Assembly (NCBI GenBank): GCA_003508835.1
Contig: PUFA01000022.1
Location: forward strand, 5,332,001 to 5,396,000
DNA length: 64,000 nucleotides
Direction of reading: 5' to 3'
Source: Eonycteris spelaea
Lineage: Eukaryota > Chordata > Mammalia > Chiroptera > Pteropodidae
In this document: positions 1 to 12,382 of the stretch, piece by piece
How the letters are laid out: every line of letters starts with the position of its first letter
Numbering within the stretch: the first letter of the stretch is position 1
Program-made: the position numbers and the translations under genes
The notes under the pieces: generated by a model
Told to the model about the DNA's origin: nothing
What the model saw: the letters and a program-made list of their open reading frames with translations, nothing else
The model's database searches: none

Positions 1-376
1 CAGACAATACTTGTTTTACTGACTTCTATCTGGACAACCAAATCCAGGGGCTCACCATTTATTAAAATGGTGACTTAATCCTGGATTAAACACAGGATTT
101 ATATGCATTTAGTACAAAAAAAAATTGAAAAATAAATTATAAAAACTGTTTGAAATCATATAATTGGAATGTTTTAAACAGAATAAATGAGCAAAATTAC
201 AAACACAATTTTGAAAAACTCCCTAAAACACTGTAAACCGTTGCAAAATGGTAAGACCAGCAGGACAAACATTTCAAAGTCAATGTCAAGAAAAGGAGAG
301 AGAAAAAGTAGCTTCTGATGGAGTCTAAGTTTGCAAGTAAACCATTTTCGACAGGTATAGAAATGCCATTCTAGCT
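1..376. other. AT-rich sequence, nothing identified
   Basis: No gene, RNA or recognisable repeat seen. Base composition is AT-rich and stop codons are frequent in all frames. Confidence 0.5.
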
Positions 377-419
377 ACATACATACATGCATGCACACAT
401 ACATACATACATACATACA
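377..419 (+). repeat. Tetranucleotide microsatellite (CATA)n
   Basis: Interrupted run of CATA/CATG units ending in five clean ACAT units. It is a simple sequence repeat. Confidence 0.85.
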
Positions 420-3400
420 ATTCTAAATCAATATTAATTAAAGGTGTGAATAACTAAAAATTGAGTATAAAAGGTAGGGACCTCACATAAAAACAGAACT
501 ATGCTTTAGTGCCCTATACACAGATCTGAAGGATTAAGGACTTGAAAGTGTGATTATACACTATAAGTTCATGATCGTGATAAGTCATTTATTGGAATTG
601 AATTGAAGCATTAATGCCTAAATAATTTGCTTTGAGAATGCACATTTCTTGCAGCTACTTGGAACTGATGCTACATTTTTCAAGACCCTTCAGGAAGAAA
701 ATATGTGAGCACTTTCTCACTAGTCCTCTTAGTATAAATATAACCACTGGTCCCAGAAGTCTGTTTCATATGTCATCTCTTCGGTATAGACTCTCAGCAC
801 CATAAGACCTCTCCTGTCTTTTGGTAATCAATGGCATCCTGCTACTGTTTTGAGTAGGGTAGAGCTGCCCCCCACCCATCTTTCACACCTCAAAGGGCCT
901 TAATGATGCTTTCATAATCCTGTTTTAGTCAATGCTATTAGTCTTTATCAAAATATTGCTTTCCCTGCCAATATTAGAGAGATCAGGCAATATTAGAGAG
1001 AATGGCAATTGTTTTCCTAAAATACCAATAATTTTAATTAATGAATTCTTTCCTCATGAAAGGGCAACCCCAGAAGTTTAATTTAACTTAAATCCTACAA
1101 ACATTCTTTATACCATAACAATTCACACCATCAAATAATATTTTATATTATTATCAATGTCCATTTTGTCTTGGACTTTCTTCTCTGAGCTCCTAATTTT
1201 TAACATTCATAGATGGATAAGAAACTCCTTTTCTATGGCAACAGTTTGAGTTTGACTTGCTTTGACTAATTTCTTCTGAAATAAGAATACCAATTCTCTT
1301 TTTACCGTTGTAAGCTGGCAAATGTTCTACAAATTTAATTGTTTGAAATTTGATTCTCTGGTATTTTTCGGTGGAAGCTAACATCTTCCCAATCTTTCAG
1401 TCCCTATTCCATATTTATTCATCCACTCATCTCCCCAACAAAATTTGAGAACCTGTTCGTTGGGCTTTTACTGCTCATCTTTATTCTGTTTTGTTTTGAA
1501 TGTGTACACAAGTGTTCTCAGACATATCTCTTAACAATGTGTGTTGGCTGCCCCCTGCCCCAGACCTTGTACTTGGGAAAACATGAAGAGATTCAGGTCA
1601 GTTGTCTTACTGAGTAGCCAGACTGTCAGAGACAAGACATGAAGAAAAACGTTTCTTTCTTTGCCTATTAAGGAGCAAGACAGCTATTCTCCTCCTGTCC
1701 TGAAAGAATCTTATCTCAACCTTTAGAATCTAAATAAAATCTCTCTAGGCCCCAATGACCCCAACTGTGAAGTCTTTTATAACCAAATGTTGCCTCTAAA
1801 TCTTGGCTTTCAGCCATTTTGACATGTAAATAATGAGGGGTGAAGCTCTAGTCTCCCTTACATCCTGTGGTTTAAACTAGGGACCTAGCAACTACAGACA
1901 CAGTACCCTAAGAGTTGTAAACATTCAACACTTTTAGGGAGGTAAGAGAATTTTATTCTCCTTCCAGCTCAGAGCAATTACCTAGACAAATAAATGGCTA
2001 CAGACCTAAGTCCCCTCTTACTTGAAGAGTTTCAAGAGAGCATGGCTTCTGACAGGAGCCCTGAGAAACACAGCAAGGTTCTACTTCACATCGTTATTTG
2101 CATAGCAGAGTACCAGGTGGTATGTGGAACCGAAATAGGAATATGTTTTATATAATTTATCTTAAATCTATTGCTTTAAAATCTTTTAAAAGTAGCAAAA
2201 TATATAATGTTGTTCCCCCCACCCAAAAAAAATAGGATATCCCATTCGGAGTTTTTATTACAAGCTGCACTGTAGTGAAAATGTCTATTTTTCATAAGCA
2301 TTTATGTTGGTAACTTGATTTATTTTTACATTTGGAAATTTTTATAAACTCAAGAGATAATTGTATTTTTATGTCTTTATTACATTTGTATTATGTTCAT
2401 ATGACTGTTTTAACTAAAAATTATTTGAAAATATTTTGATAGTATCAAAGTATTTTACATATATATTATCTTAGTACATAGGGAAAAAAAAATCAACTAA
2501 AATGCATTGTGGATACCAGCTCTTGTTTTGAAAAATAAAACATGACAAATCATATAAAGGTAAATAAATTATTACTCAGACATCCACTTATGGTTTGGAT
2601 ATACATTTTGACAGGCCAGTGAAAAAATGCCTCTGAGGGTCTTCACTTCAGGACATAAAATCACTTTGTTATTTTTCTAAAAGCTATTTTTTAAGACATC
2701 ATCTTTCTAAATTCACCCATCTGTAGATTGGCAAGAATGTTTGTTGATGTTTGTAAGCAAAATTATGAACAATGAATTTAATACAAAGGGATAGTCTGAT
2801 TTAGTTGTTCAAATATCTAATAGTTGGCATCGATGTTTGAAAATTACCATTTATTCATTATATTATTAGGGTTTGTCATCTCAAAACTATTTTGCTTATT
2901 TTTGTTTTGCTTTTCATTGTAAAAACAAGTTAACATTTCTAAAACGTATTCTTTGCAAAAATTCAAGCTGAACTAAAGGTACACAAGCTAGATCTTATGT
3001 TAAAAACATAAAATCAGATGAAAGATTTTGCTATTGAATTAATTGCCTGTGAATTGGTAGCATCCATTCAGACACTTGAAGTTTCTGTGAGGTGAATGAG
3101 AATGTGTGAACAGGTGCTAGCATAGTGGTAGATACCTTGTTAATTAATATCACTTCTTTAGTGATTGACAGGTTAATGATTGAACAGCTTAAACAAAATG
3201 TAGTAAGCGCTTTCCCAGAGTTCAGAATTAGATTAAAAGGCAGTGTCCATTAGGGACTTCTATATTTTTTTTTCCAGAAAGAAAAACCAAGTATTCCTTA
3301 CGGAAGGGCCACTCCACATGTTACATAAACGAACTGGAGAACAAAATAGAAAGAAATCAAGACCCTAACTTAACTAAGTTACAGGAATGAAGCATCAGTC

Positions 3401-5879
3401 TCTCTTACAAAGAACCTCTTTTTTATGTTGTTTAACAATATTCGAGCTGATGAATCCACACTTCTTCCATCACGAATAACTTTTATGTGATTTCCTTCCT
3501 AAGGAAGCCTTATGAGGTGTTTTACCTAGAAATTTGCCTATAAGTATAGATGTCTTTCTATTTATTACAATCCTGTATGTCCTATAGTATTGGAGATACA
3601 TACATAGATGAAAGCACACATAATACTTTTGAGACTATGCACGGTTTTATATAGGAAGAACTGTGTTGATGAGTTTATCTAGTATTTCTACAAAGGAATC
3701 AATGAGAAGATAGCTGAAAATAACAATATGTAACCATTGGTGATTATTTCAATTTCCCAAGACAAATAACAAACAATCTTTTATTTATTTGAAGCCTAAA
3801 TAACCCTAGTTAGAATGCAAAAGGAGTTATGCATACTCCTTGTCATTCCGGAATTTATGATCCAACTGAAAGCTAAATACAAATACAATAAAGTTTTTTT
3901 ATGCACCAATTAAACTACATAACCTTACCAAGAAAATGAACAAGGAAAGAAGGATAGAAGGAAGCAAGGAAGGAAAAGAAACAACAAAAAGAGCAATATT
4001 TAAAAGTCATGAGTAATTCTGAGTAACAGTATGTTTAATGATAATATAATTTGAGAAAGAAAATTAAAAAAAAAAATTAAACTGAATGCCATAAGTGGGG
4101 AGAGAAGGTGATAAAAGAAAAATACAAGTGCCCAACTGAAAATTAATGGAAGTGGTAAAATTAAAAGGCACTTTATTTGGATGAGAGTTTGGGGATTTTG
4201 GGGGGATATCTTGACTATATTCAAGACCTGTCTTACGTTCTGCCTCGGAATATGTGACTGTGTGTGCGTATGTGTGCGTGCATCTAAACAGGACAGAATT
4301 CTATCAGTGACTGTAAGGGAGACAGAAACTAACCATAATTCAAATTCAGAGAAGGGAACAGATAATTTCTGGAAGTTTTCGTGGAATTGCAATTGTTTGA
4401 GGAGGGTCATATTAAGAGCTCTACTATTTAAAAAGAAGAGTAAGAAAGATAACAACATTCCTTGCAGTATAAAAGTCTATGGATTCTATATAAAATGTAA
4501 TAATCATTGTTTAAAATGCATAGTTTAAATAAAATAATATAAAGACAGAACTGCCCAAGGAGAAAGACAATTTTAATCATCTAAGCAGACATGGGATGAA
4601 GGAAAGGAAATGGGGGACTTGGATTTTAAGGTTTAAATGCTCTCTGTAGTGTGTGTTTGTGTTGATGTGCGTGTGGGGTGGGGGCGGGAGGCTTCTGGAA
4701 AATTATTTCAAACTTAGACATCAGGTCAAAAAGAAAGAAAGAAGGAAAACATGTACAACATATTTCTCAGTGTCGTTTGGGTGTAAAAAGTACCCAAGGA
4801 TATCCTGGGAAACACATTTAATTCAATTCACTGTTCACTAATGATTAAAGATCAAAGATTCGTAAAGGGACTTACTAAATTTTAGAATTTTTATTCCTGT
4901 AGAGATGCAGACATTTTTTTCCAAATGGAACAGATGACCTCAAAGATTCATAGTCCTGTTATGTATCAATCAGTTTTATATCTAACTCAGCAGCTGTATC
5001 TTAACATCCTTTTGTTAAACCACTTCTAAGTACTCCAGCTACTCAGCAACACTTTGTACCATGTAAAAACAGCTTACTGGTCCATTGTTAATTAATGAAT
5101 TTAAAATCTCTCAAAAGCATATTCATTTTATATTTATTTGAGAGCTATGATTTTACCTTTCTAAAACAGAAGGATATAATGATTTGTGATAACAGATGAA
5201 TAATTTGAGGGAAAAAACTGTGACATAAATATATCATAAATATACATAAGCAAAATATGGCAAATATGACAAATAAAAATTTTAAAAAGTCATTAAATTA
5301 AAAAAATGTTAGAGACAGATGGTAAAAATTATAATAGTAAAGATAGATGACAGAGAAATAAACACAATTATAAAAGATAGATTGAGATGTCCCAATGAAC
5401 ATTTTTAGACTTTTCAAATACAACTATGAAGGTAAAGAGGCAATATCTAAAAATAATAACTAGGAAATTTCAAGAAATTATTGAATTTTATAAATTAAAT
5501 CCTCAAATTCAGAGCTTTGACATATTTTGAACAATCAAAATATTACTCTTTAAAAGCTCACTGTAAAAATAGCAATATAACAATGCCATGGAATCCAAGT
5601 ATAGAATATGCAATTGAAGATAAAATACTATACATAGCAGTGAAATTGAAAAAAAAAAGACATTTCAGGTCAACAAAAGTTTAAAAAAATTTCAACTCTT
5701 ATATTTGCTGAAGAAACATTACACAAATTGTACAGAAAGAAGGAAAATAAGCTAAAATGGTAAGTGTGGGGAGCAAGTAGAAATGATAAATTCAAGAACT
5801 GTTCGATGTCAAGGGCAAATCTAAATGATCAACAACTTAGAAAACTATAAAACTACCCTTGCTAATAATAATTGCAATA
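420..5879. other. AT-rich noncoding stretch with minor simple repeats
   Basis: No gene seen. Small items inside are a direct repeat of CAATATTAGAGAGA near 979-1012, a purine-rich AAGG-type patch near 3945-3985, a GT-rich patch near 4250-4285, and a GT/G-rich patch near 4650-4690. Open frames at 4000-4458 (minus) and 4181-4528 (plus) overlap each other on opposite strands and show no domain or composition expected of protein. Part of 1450-2150 is less AT-rich and might be an unrecognised old LTR, but I cannot place it. Confidence 0.5.
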
Positions 5880-6060
5880 CCTCATTATAAAAAAAATGGC
5901 ATAGTGTAAAGAGTAGAAATGTATAGTAACTATAGTTAATAATATTATTATATAAACTTGAAATTTGCTAAGAAAGTAGACTCCAAGTGTTCTAAAGATG
6001 TTGAAAAAAAAAAAGATTAAGACATGAGGTCATAAATATGGTCACTGACTTGACTGTTAA
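5880..6060 (+). mobile_element. L1 3'-UTR fragment, sense
   Basis: The stretch around ACTATAGTTAATAAT, followed by an 'acttgaaatttgctaagaaagtaga'-type segment and an A-run, matches the 3' tail of mammalian L1M subfamilies as I remember them. It is diverged and truncated, so subfamily is not assignable by eye. Confidence 0.65.
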
Positions 6061-6094
6061 ATCATTTCACAACATATACAAAAATCAAGACATC

Positions 6095-6352
6095 ACATTT
6101 TGCACAAAGATGAGAAGGCTGAAGACAGAGGCAGAGAGTGAAGTTATAGAGCCACAAGCCACAATTCCTGGAGTTGCTTGAAGCTGAAAGAAGCCAAGAA
6201 AGATTTACCTCTAGAACCTTTGGAAAAATTTTGCCCGACCTAGAACCCTGATCGTGGACTTCAGACCTCCAGAATTGTAAGAGAATATATTTCTGTTGCT
6301 TTAAGCCACCGTGTTTGTGGTCATTTGTTGATGGCCCTAGCAAACTCATATT
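6095..6352 (+). mobile_element. MLT1-type MaLR LTR fragment (ERVL-MaLR)
   Basis: The 3' two-thirds of a MaLR solo LTR. Visible landmarks in order are AAGACAGAGGCAGAGA, then 'acctccagaattgtaagagaa', then 'tttctgttgctttaagccacc', and a decayed end near CTAGCAAACTCATA. These correspond to the transcript-end region of MLT1A-like LTRs. No internal retroviral sequence remains. The open frame on the opposite strand at 6062-6526 is a shadow of this element. Confidence 0.8.
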
Positions 6353-6601
6353 GCCACTAAGAAGATAATCAAAAGACAGTGATTGTAAATTACAGTAATT
6401 ATGATAAGGTGGCATTGACTCAGGAGTGACAATCGGATTATTGGAGCATAACAGGGAATTCATAAATATATGCAAGAGTTTTGATATATTATGCATGAAT
6501 TTCATACCAACCAGGAAAATAAGCAACTATTCACAAAATAGCAGTGGTACAATTGGTTAACACATAGAAAAATTATAAATTGTTATCCTCACATCACACC
6601 A

Positions 6602-7121
6602 CAGTAGGTCCCTCCCTTTTTATGAAATCAGATACTTGCAGTCAATCATGTACAAAAAGTATTAAATGGTTGGGTGTTGTGGTACCAGAGTGCTTGTGTT
6701 CATGTTCCCCTTTATCATTTAATTATGGCCTCTAAACATAAGAGTAGTGATGCTGGCCATTCAAACACACCAAAGAGAGACTGTAAAGTGCTTCTTTTAA
6801 GTAAAATGTGAAAAAAGTTCTCAAGTTGGTAAGATATTGTGTCATCTCTCATCATCACAACAAGAAAGGTAAGTATAGTCTAATAGGTTGTCTGAGAGGG
6901 CATATTCCCATAATTTGTACTACGGTATATTTTTATAATGGTTCTATTTTATTATTGGTTTTCACTGTTAGTCTCTTACTGTGTCTAATTTATGTCAAAC
7001 TTTATTATAGTTATGCATATATAGGAAAAAAGGTAGTATATATAGGTTCAGTACCACCTGTGGTTTCACTCATTTACTGAGGGTGGTGAAATATACCCTC
7101 ATGGATAAGTTGGGACTATTA
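6602..7121 (+). mobile_element. Tigger-type (Tc1/mariner) DNA transposon remnant
   Basis: Begins with CAGTAGGTCCC and ends with GGGACTATTA. These are imperfect inverted termini of the pogo/Tigger type, with TA following the 3' end. Between them lies a decayed transposase start (6725-6811) and the A/T-rich 3' non-coding part with the usual 'ggttcagtaccacctgtggtttca' segment. At about 520 bp it is an internally deleted copy. The open frames at 6808-7080 and 7083-7286 lie inside or run out of this element and are not genes. Confidence 0.75.
6725..6811 (+). pseudogene. Tigger transposase N-terminus, dead
   Basis: An ATG opens 28 codons beginning MASKHKSSDAGHSN and containing TPKR, which resembles the Lys/Arg/Ser-rich N-terminus of Tigger transposases (family knowledge). 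A TGA at 6809 ends it. The following sequence no longer encodes the helix-turn-helix or DDE domains. It is therefore a relic carried by the surrounding element and has no function. Confidence 0.65.
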
Positions 7122-9152
7122 TATACAGAAAATAATCATGTTTACTTTGATTTTGAAGATATAAAATACACTATATGCTGTATATATAAAAGTGTGCATA
7201 TACATGTATTTAAAAGTATAGAAATGCACACTGGGATATTGAACATCAAACGTAAGCCAGTAGTTATCTCTTACAGTATTTCTTAAAGTAAAATCTTGTT
7301 TATAATTATAAAGCTGTATCAAAGGTTTTTTTTCTTCTTTTTTTGGCATTTTGAAATATTTTATAATTGGAAGTTGAACATTTTAATAATATATTGGTTT
7401 CAAAAATGAAAGAATTGGGTCATTTTGTTAGGCATTAACATATTACTGAAGCAATCATCTATTTTAATTTGATTAAAATTCAGTGGAAAGCGTTTGAAGG
7501 TTTGTAAACAGAAATGTAATTTGTCATATCACTGAGAGAATATTGTTAGATTAAGTGAAACAAGAATGCTTGGAAGGAAGATCAAACCTGTTTCCACATT
7601 GATACTTGAGGTGACACACAATGGCATTGGAAACCAGGAAATCTTCATAGAAAATAATGTGTAACAGAGACATAAATGATGTACTTGTTGACTCAATGTA
7701 TTTGACAGATAGAATGATGATAGTAATATTGACTGAAAGCAGGAAGATGGAGGAAAAAATTTTGAATACAAACCCGATAAATTCTGCTTTGGGTATTTTG
7801 AACGAGATTTAGCATTTTCAAATAAAAATCAAAAACAGAAAAAAAGTAAATATAGTTATTATGGAATTGTAAACACAAAAATGAGAGTTGAAGTATGAAA
7901 AGGATTATGCTAGAAAAAATAATTTCTAGACCATGAAAATTGCCTCTTTCTCATAATATCCTGTCTTAAACTCCATGATTGCATTTTGGAATGACAGGAA
8001 ACCAATTCTGTGATTCTATCACACCACAATTTTTCAGGAATCACATTATTCTTCTATACATCTATCATGACTGGTTTCTATGGTTCTGTTTGATACCCTG
8101 ATACTCAATTTCTTTTAATATGACACAAAATTTGAAAGATTTTTTTTTAACAGTCTATAATGGCAACTATGGAGCACAGCTGAAATTAGGGCATCTGTCC
8201 TCACTTCCATTCTTTCCCAAAAGCTCTAATTTTGTCAATTAACATGTGAAATAAGCTTTACTCACACAAAGAAGGAAAAGAAATTATAAGTAACTGTTAA
8301 ACACTGTTAATACAGTAAAGATAGAATAAATTTTTGATTTAGTGGATACAACTCACTAAGTTAAATTAAATTCTATAATTAGGTAAATTAATGTTATAAA
8401 ACTAATTTTAAAATAAAGACATATTTAGAAATACTTTGTATTTCATTAAAGGAATTAAAAGAAAAAATATGGTAATCTAACAAACCATTATACAAAGCAA
8501 TTATTTCATATTTTCAGGTATTGTGGTAATGATTATCACCTTCTAAATATCAACTATCTTCAACTGCCTCAAATTCTATGACTAGTATCTTATTTTATTT
8601 AAGATAATTTCATGAGCTGGAAATCCCAAGCTAAATAAAGATGTATAGATGAGGATTTTACTTAATGATAACATTTTATAATTAAAAGAATTCAGATACA
8701 AATTTTTAATTTTTGCCTTATCTGGGTAAAGCATAAACTGGCCATATGTGCCCTAAGACTCAAATTACTAACTAAATAAATGTATTAATAATATGTATTC
8801 CTTTTAGCTAGAATAAATATTCTCCAAGTCACCAGTTTCTACACTAATATAACATATGCATCTTCATTATATCCTGTTCACGTTCTTTATTTGCTTTCTA
8901 CTCTAGTTCCTCTAGGAAATGGAGTTTATGAAGTATTCAGTTATATAATTTTTTAGAATTAAATATATTTCCTCCTGAAAGTGGCCATACTTAAAAAATA
9001 TTGTTAATTTCCAATTGCCTTGAAAGGCAAAGTTTAAAGAAGAAAAATGCAAAAGAATATGAGTATCAGAGTGGAGGGAAGTGAAAAGCCACTAACTACT
9101 TTTGGGCAAAATGGATGCAGTGACAAATACTCATTTCCCCCATTTGATAGAG
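7122..9152. other. AT-rich noncoding stretch
   Basis: Nothing identified. Frames open for 60-80 codons at 7529-7771 and 7693-7878 (minus) overlap each other and lack any recognisable motif. Confidence 0.5.
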
Positions 9153-9718
9153 TGTGATGGTTATCAAATATAGCTTCAGTGTTTTCCAATTCTTATTCCA
9201 CTGAAAGGCAGGCTCTAAGATCCTGACCTTGAATCTCGGATGACGTTTGAATTCTTTGACTAACACAATACAAAAGAAACAATGCTCTATGACTTTTGAG
9301 ATCTGCTCAGAATGGGCCTAATGACCACTGCTCAGTCTTCTCAAAATACTCACTTTCAAGAGGTCCTCTCTATTGCAAGCTGGGAGAAAGCCAAGCTGTG
9401 TGGAGAGACCTTGCGTAAGTGTCTGGTTGAAGGTTCAGTTTATCTCTGGCCTCAATACTCAAGGCCGAGGGCCAGATATGTGAATAAAGAAGCAATCCCG
9501 GAGATGGATCTTTGAGTACCAGCTGTCCCAGCCCCCAGCTATTTGAGTCACCTCCAGACATGTACGTCTTTCCAGCTGAAAACCCATCATTGGAGACAAA
9601 ACCATCTGCACTGTGCTTTTTCTGAATCCCTGACACACAGAATCTGTAAACACAGGTTTATTGTTTCATGCCAGTAAGTTTGAGATGGGTGCATTATACA
9701 GCAATACTACTGAATATA
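9153..9718 (+). mobile_element. MLT1-type MaLR solo LTR, near complete
   Basis: Starts TGTGATGGTT. Contains the internal signature around GAGATGGATCTTTGAGTACC, then TCCCAGCCCCCAGCTATTTG and GACACACAGAATCTGTAAAC. It ends with 'tttattgtttcatgccagtaagtt...gcagcaatactactgaata', the canonical order of MLT1 LTRs. Length of about 565 bp is within the MLT1 range. Three short frames inside it (9312-9515, 9370-9636, 9459-9653) are artefacts of the element. Confidence 0.85.
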
Positions 9719-9739
9719 TCGAAAATCTTAATTTTCTAC

Positions 9740-10245
9740 AAGGCTCGACATAATCTGGCCTCTGTTTATCTTTTCAATATGTGTTCCAATCTCCTTCTCA
9801 CTCCTTATACTTGAACTAATCAAGTTTTCTTTCCTGACTACCAATTAATCCATGTTTTTGTACAAATTAGAAAAATTGCATTATTAATTTTTTAAAAGAA
9901 TGCTGTTTTCAAGAGATTTTACAAAGCTAGATCTAATTCTTTTAGTATCAAAATTTGTCTTCAAACATCACCCATTAGATTACATTTCATTGACCACCTT
10001 TTCATAATTACCTCCTCTTCATCAACTCCTACTCAGTCTTTTCTACAATATTTACCCTATTTTTAGAACCAGCCAAAATCTTCAATTATTTACTTGTTCA
10101 CTTGCTTACAGTTGTCTCTATTTACTTCATGCAAACCCCAGGAGTTACAGGTCATATCTTCAGTTTACCACATTATTCCAGTAGTTTAATAAGTATCACA
10201 TTTTTTATACCAGGCACTCAAACATATTTCTTATTAAATGAACCG
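9740..10245 (+). mobile_element. L2 LINE 3' end, sense
   Basis: Collinear with the L2 3' end from memory: 'gctcgacataatctggcctctg', a pyrimidine-rich section, AACATCACCCATTAG, CAACTCCTACTCAG, GTTGTCTCTATTTACTTC, AAACCCCAGGAGTTACAGGT, and a terminal ACCAGGCACTCAAACATATT followed by a decayed 'attaaatgaa' tail. Heavily diverged, as expected for L2. Confidence 0.75.
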
Positions 10246-11024
10246 AACTCTGTACTTAACCTAATAAAATCTCCAGACTAAATCTATGACATAAGTATTA
10301 ATGTTGGTTTGTTTGTATAAAGTTCTTCTATAAATAACATAAAATGCACACAGAAGTAGCCTTAACATGCAACAGAGTTATTTTCTCCCACAGAAGAAGC
10401 AGGAGAAGGCAGTCTAGGATTGGGAAAAGCAGTGTCACAGTGACACTGAAGATTAGAGTTACAGCTATGCAATGACATCATTAGCTTGTCCTTAGTGTGA
10501 GGTGTCGTATTATGGTTAGTTGCTCGTTTTCTATAGCACCTGAGGCATGATGTCCACACTGACATCCAGAAAAAGAAGTAAGGGAAAGCCACAAAGGTCA
10601 AAGGACTAGGACATAACAACAAGTTTGCTGTTTTTAAAGGCTTTCCTGAAACCTCACCTTAGAGTACCCATTGACATGTCATCTGAATTACAATCAATTC
10701 ATGGATATGTTAGCTTACTAGATGAAAAAATAAGCAAAAGAAGTTTATAAAGAGTCATCGTATAGCCTCTCTCATAGTCAACAATGTCCGCCAAGAAATT
10801 TTATGTATTAGAAAATGAGCATGCAAAGCGACTGACTTACTGTCAACGGCGTGTTTTCCCCCAGCTATGTCCTTCTGAAGGTGGCCTTCACATCTACAAA
10901 ATAGTAATAATAATAGCCATGATTTATCGAGTTTATCCCTATGTACTATTTACTATATAAATTTATTTCCATTCAATATGTCATTTAAGCAGTATCGCTG
11001 TAGAATCAATATTAACGATTAATT
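10246..11024. other. Noncoding stretch, unassigned
   Basis: No gene or repeat recognised. The frame at 10362-10622 (minus, 86 codons) has no recognisable domain. Confidence 0.5.
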
Positions 11025-11200
11025 AATGCATACATGCATTTATAGATGCATTGTGTATGTTTGGAGAAAATATACACCAAACTGGAAACAATAGTTATCT
11101 CTGAAGAGACTGGATTGGGGAAATATTCAAATATTTTTGAAATATTTCAATTTACTCTAAGGAAATATATTACTTATGTAGTTAAAAGAATTTATTCATT
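11025..11200 (+). mobile_element. L1 3'-UTR fragment, sense
   Basis: ATACACCAAACTGGAAACAA followed by AGTTATCTCTGAAGAGACTG and a T/A-rich end corresponds to the L1 3' UTR segment near the poly(A) end. It served as the landing site for the 5S retroposon that follows. Confidence 0.7.
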
Positions 11201-11215
11201 AAACATTACCTGGGT

Positions 11216-11335
11216 GTCTACTGCCACACCACCCTGAACACGCCTGATCTCATCTGATCTCGGAAGCTAAGCAGGGTTGGGCCTGGTTAGTACTTGGATG
11301 GGAGACCACCTAGGAAGACCAGGTGCTGTGAGCAT
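11216..11335 (+). pseudogene. 5S rRNA pseudogene body
   Basis: Full-length (about 120 nt) match to vertebrate 5S rRNA, beginning GTCTACTGCCACACCACC and including GATCTCGGAAGCTAAGCAGG and TAGTACTTGGATGGGAGACC. Internal control regions for RNA polymerase III (box A, intermediate element, box C) are therefore mostly present. Differences from the functional gene are mainly CpG-decay changes such as CTCATC for CTCGTC, GTTGGG for GTCGGG and GACCACC for GACCGCC. The 3' end lacks the T-run terminator of a true 5S gene and runs into the A-rich tail. Probably not a functional rRNA gene. Confidence 0.93.
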
Positions 11336-11375
11336 TAAAAAGTAAGTAAATAAATAAAAAATAAGTAAATAAATA
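11336..11375 (+). repeat. A-rich (AAGTAAATAAAT)n tail of 5S retroposon
   Basis: Two near-identical blocks of AAGTAAATAAATAAA. This is a tail-derived simple repeat. Confidence 0.85.
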
Positions 11376-11387
11376 AAACATTACGTG

Positions 11388-12347
11388 ATTAAAAGCTGTT
11401 AAAATTGACAAAGGTGGGCAACACGGGGCTCATGACGTATTCAGGCCCCTGTGTTATGAAATACTATTCTGGTTGAAATGATAATTACTAAAATAATTAC
11501 TAGGAGGCTATTTCTCAACACAGTACAGATATTAGTGTTTCAAAGCTTTCATTGTAAGTTACCTGCAAAACCTCACCACATATGTCCGTTTTGTTTCAGT
11601 GTTCAGAGTACGAAAGAACATCCTTTTTCTCTTTATTTACTCTTCAGTTTTTTAATGCCAACATAGCAGCCTGTAGAAACAACAGTCAAATATAACAAAA
11701 AGCACATTAAGGAGTCAAACATTACTGCATAATAGACATAAAACACCTTATTACCATTTTTATAACACTTTCAACTGAAATAAACAGACCACTCTCAATT
11801 TTAACATCTGGTTCCCAACAATTCTTATTCGGGTGATAACTTTTATAAAAAAAAAACAAATGTTGGGCATCTTTCATTGACTTTTCATCAAGTAACAGCT
11901 GTTCCTTTAGAACAAAATGTATGCATGTTGGAAGTGTTTCTGATGCTTACTTCTGTTTAGGTCTGTGTGAAAAAGCTTTATATTGGGTGCAATTCAGAAA
12001 GACAAATGGCTTCAGATGTTTTGAATGGCTGCCATGGCACTCGTCTGAATGCAATTTCCTGTGATTTTGAGAATATTTTCAGGCACAATGTTTAAGTTCA
12101 TACTTTACATTTAAATTATAGCTGTAAGAACACCCTCATCTTCGGGACATTTCTGTTTTCACGTGATCTTGGGTACCTTTAGGTCATCCATCATATCAGT
12201 CATTTATCTTCATACCGTGTCTGGCCATGAACAAGTGTTTACACAAAGGATAGCCAATATTCATAAAAAAAATAGATACGGTTCTTCTGTTCTTGAATGC
12301 ATTTCCACTAGATTCCCTTAGGATAATCCTGTTTCAACTTAGGCTAC

Positions 12348-12382
<35 letters not shown>

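Larger units (their letters stand above)
11201..11387 (+). mobile_element. 5S rRNA-derived retroposon with tail and TSDs
   Basis: Complete retroposition unit. Upstream duplication AAACATTACCTG (11201-11212), full 5S-like body (11216-11335), A-rich tail built from AAGTAAATAAATAAA-like units (11336-11375), then a second duplication AAACATTACGTG (11376-11387) with one mismatch. Tail plus flanking duplications indicates L1-type retrotransposition rather than a genuine 5S gene cluster. It could be a member of a 5S-derived SINE family (known in fruit bats) or an isolated 5S retropseudogene. A single copy in the window cannot decide. Confidence 0.85.

Noticed and set aside
4000..4458. 152-codon minus-strand frame with apparent membrane segments
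   Set aside because: A-rich plus strand gives Phe/Leu-rich antisense translation; overlaps an equally open frame on the other strand.
6062..6526. 154-codon minus-strand frame
   Set aside because: Antisense to an MLT1-type LTR; transposon-derived.
11216..11335. Functional 5S rRNA gene
   Set aside because: CpG-decay differences, no T-run terminator, A-rich tail and target duplications indicate a retroposed copy.
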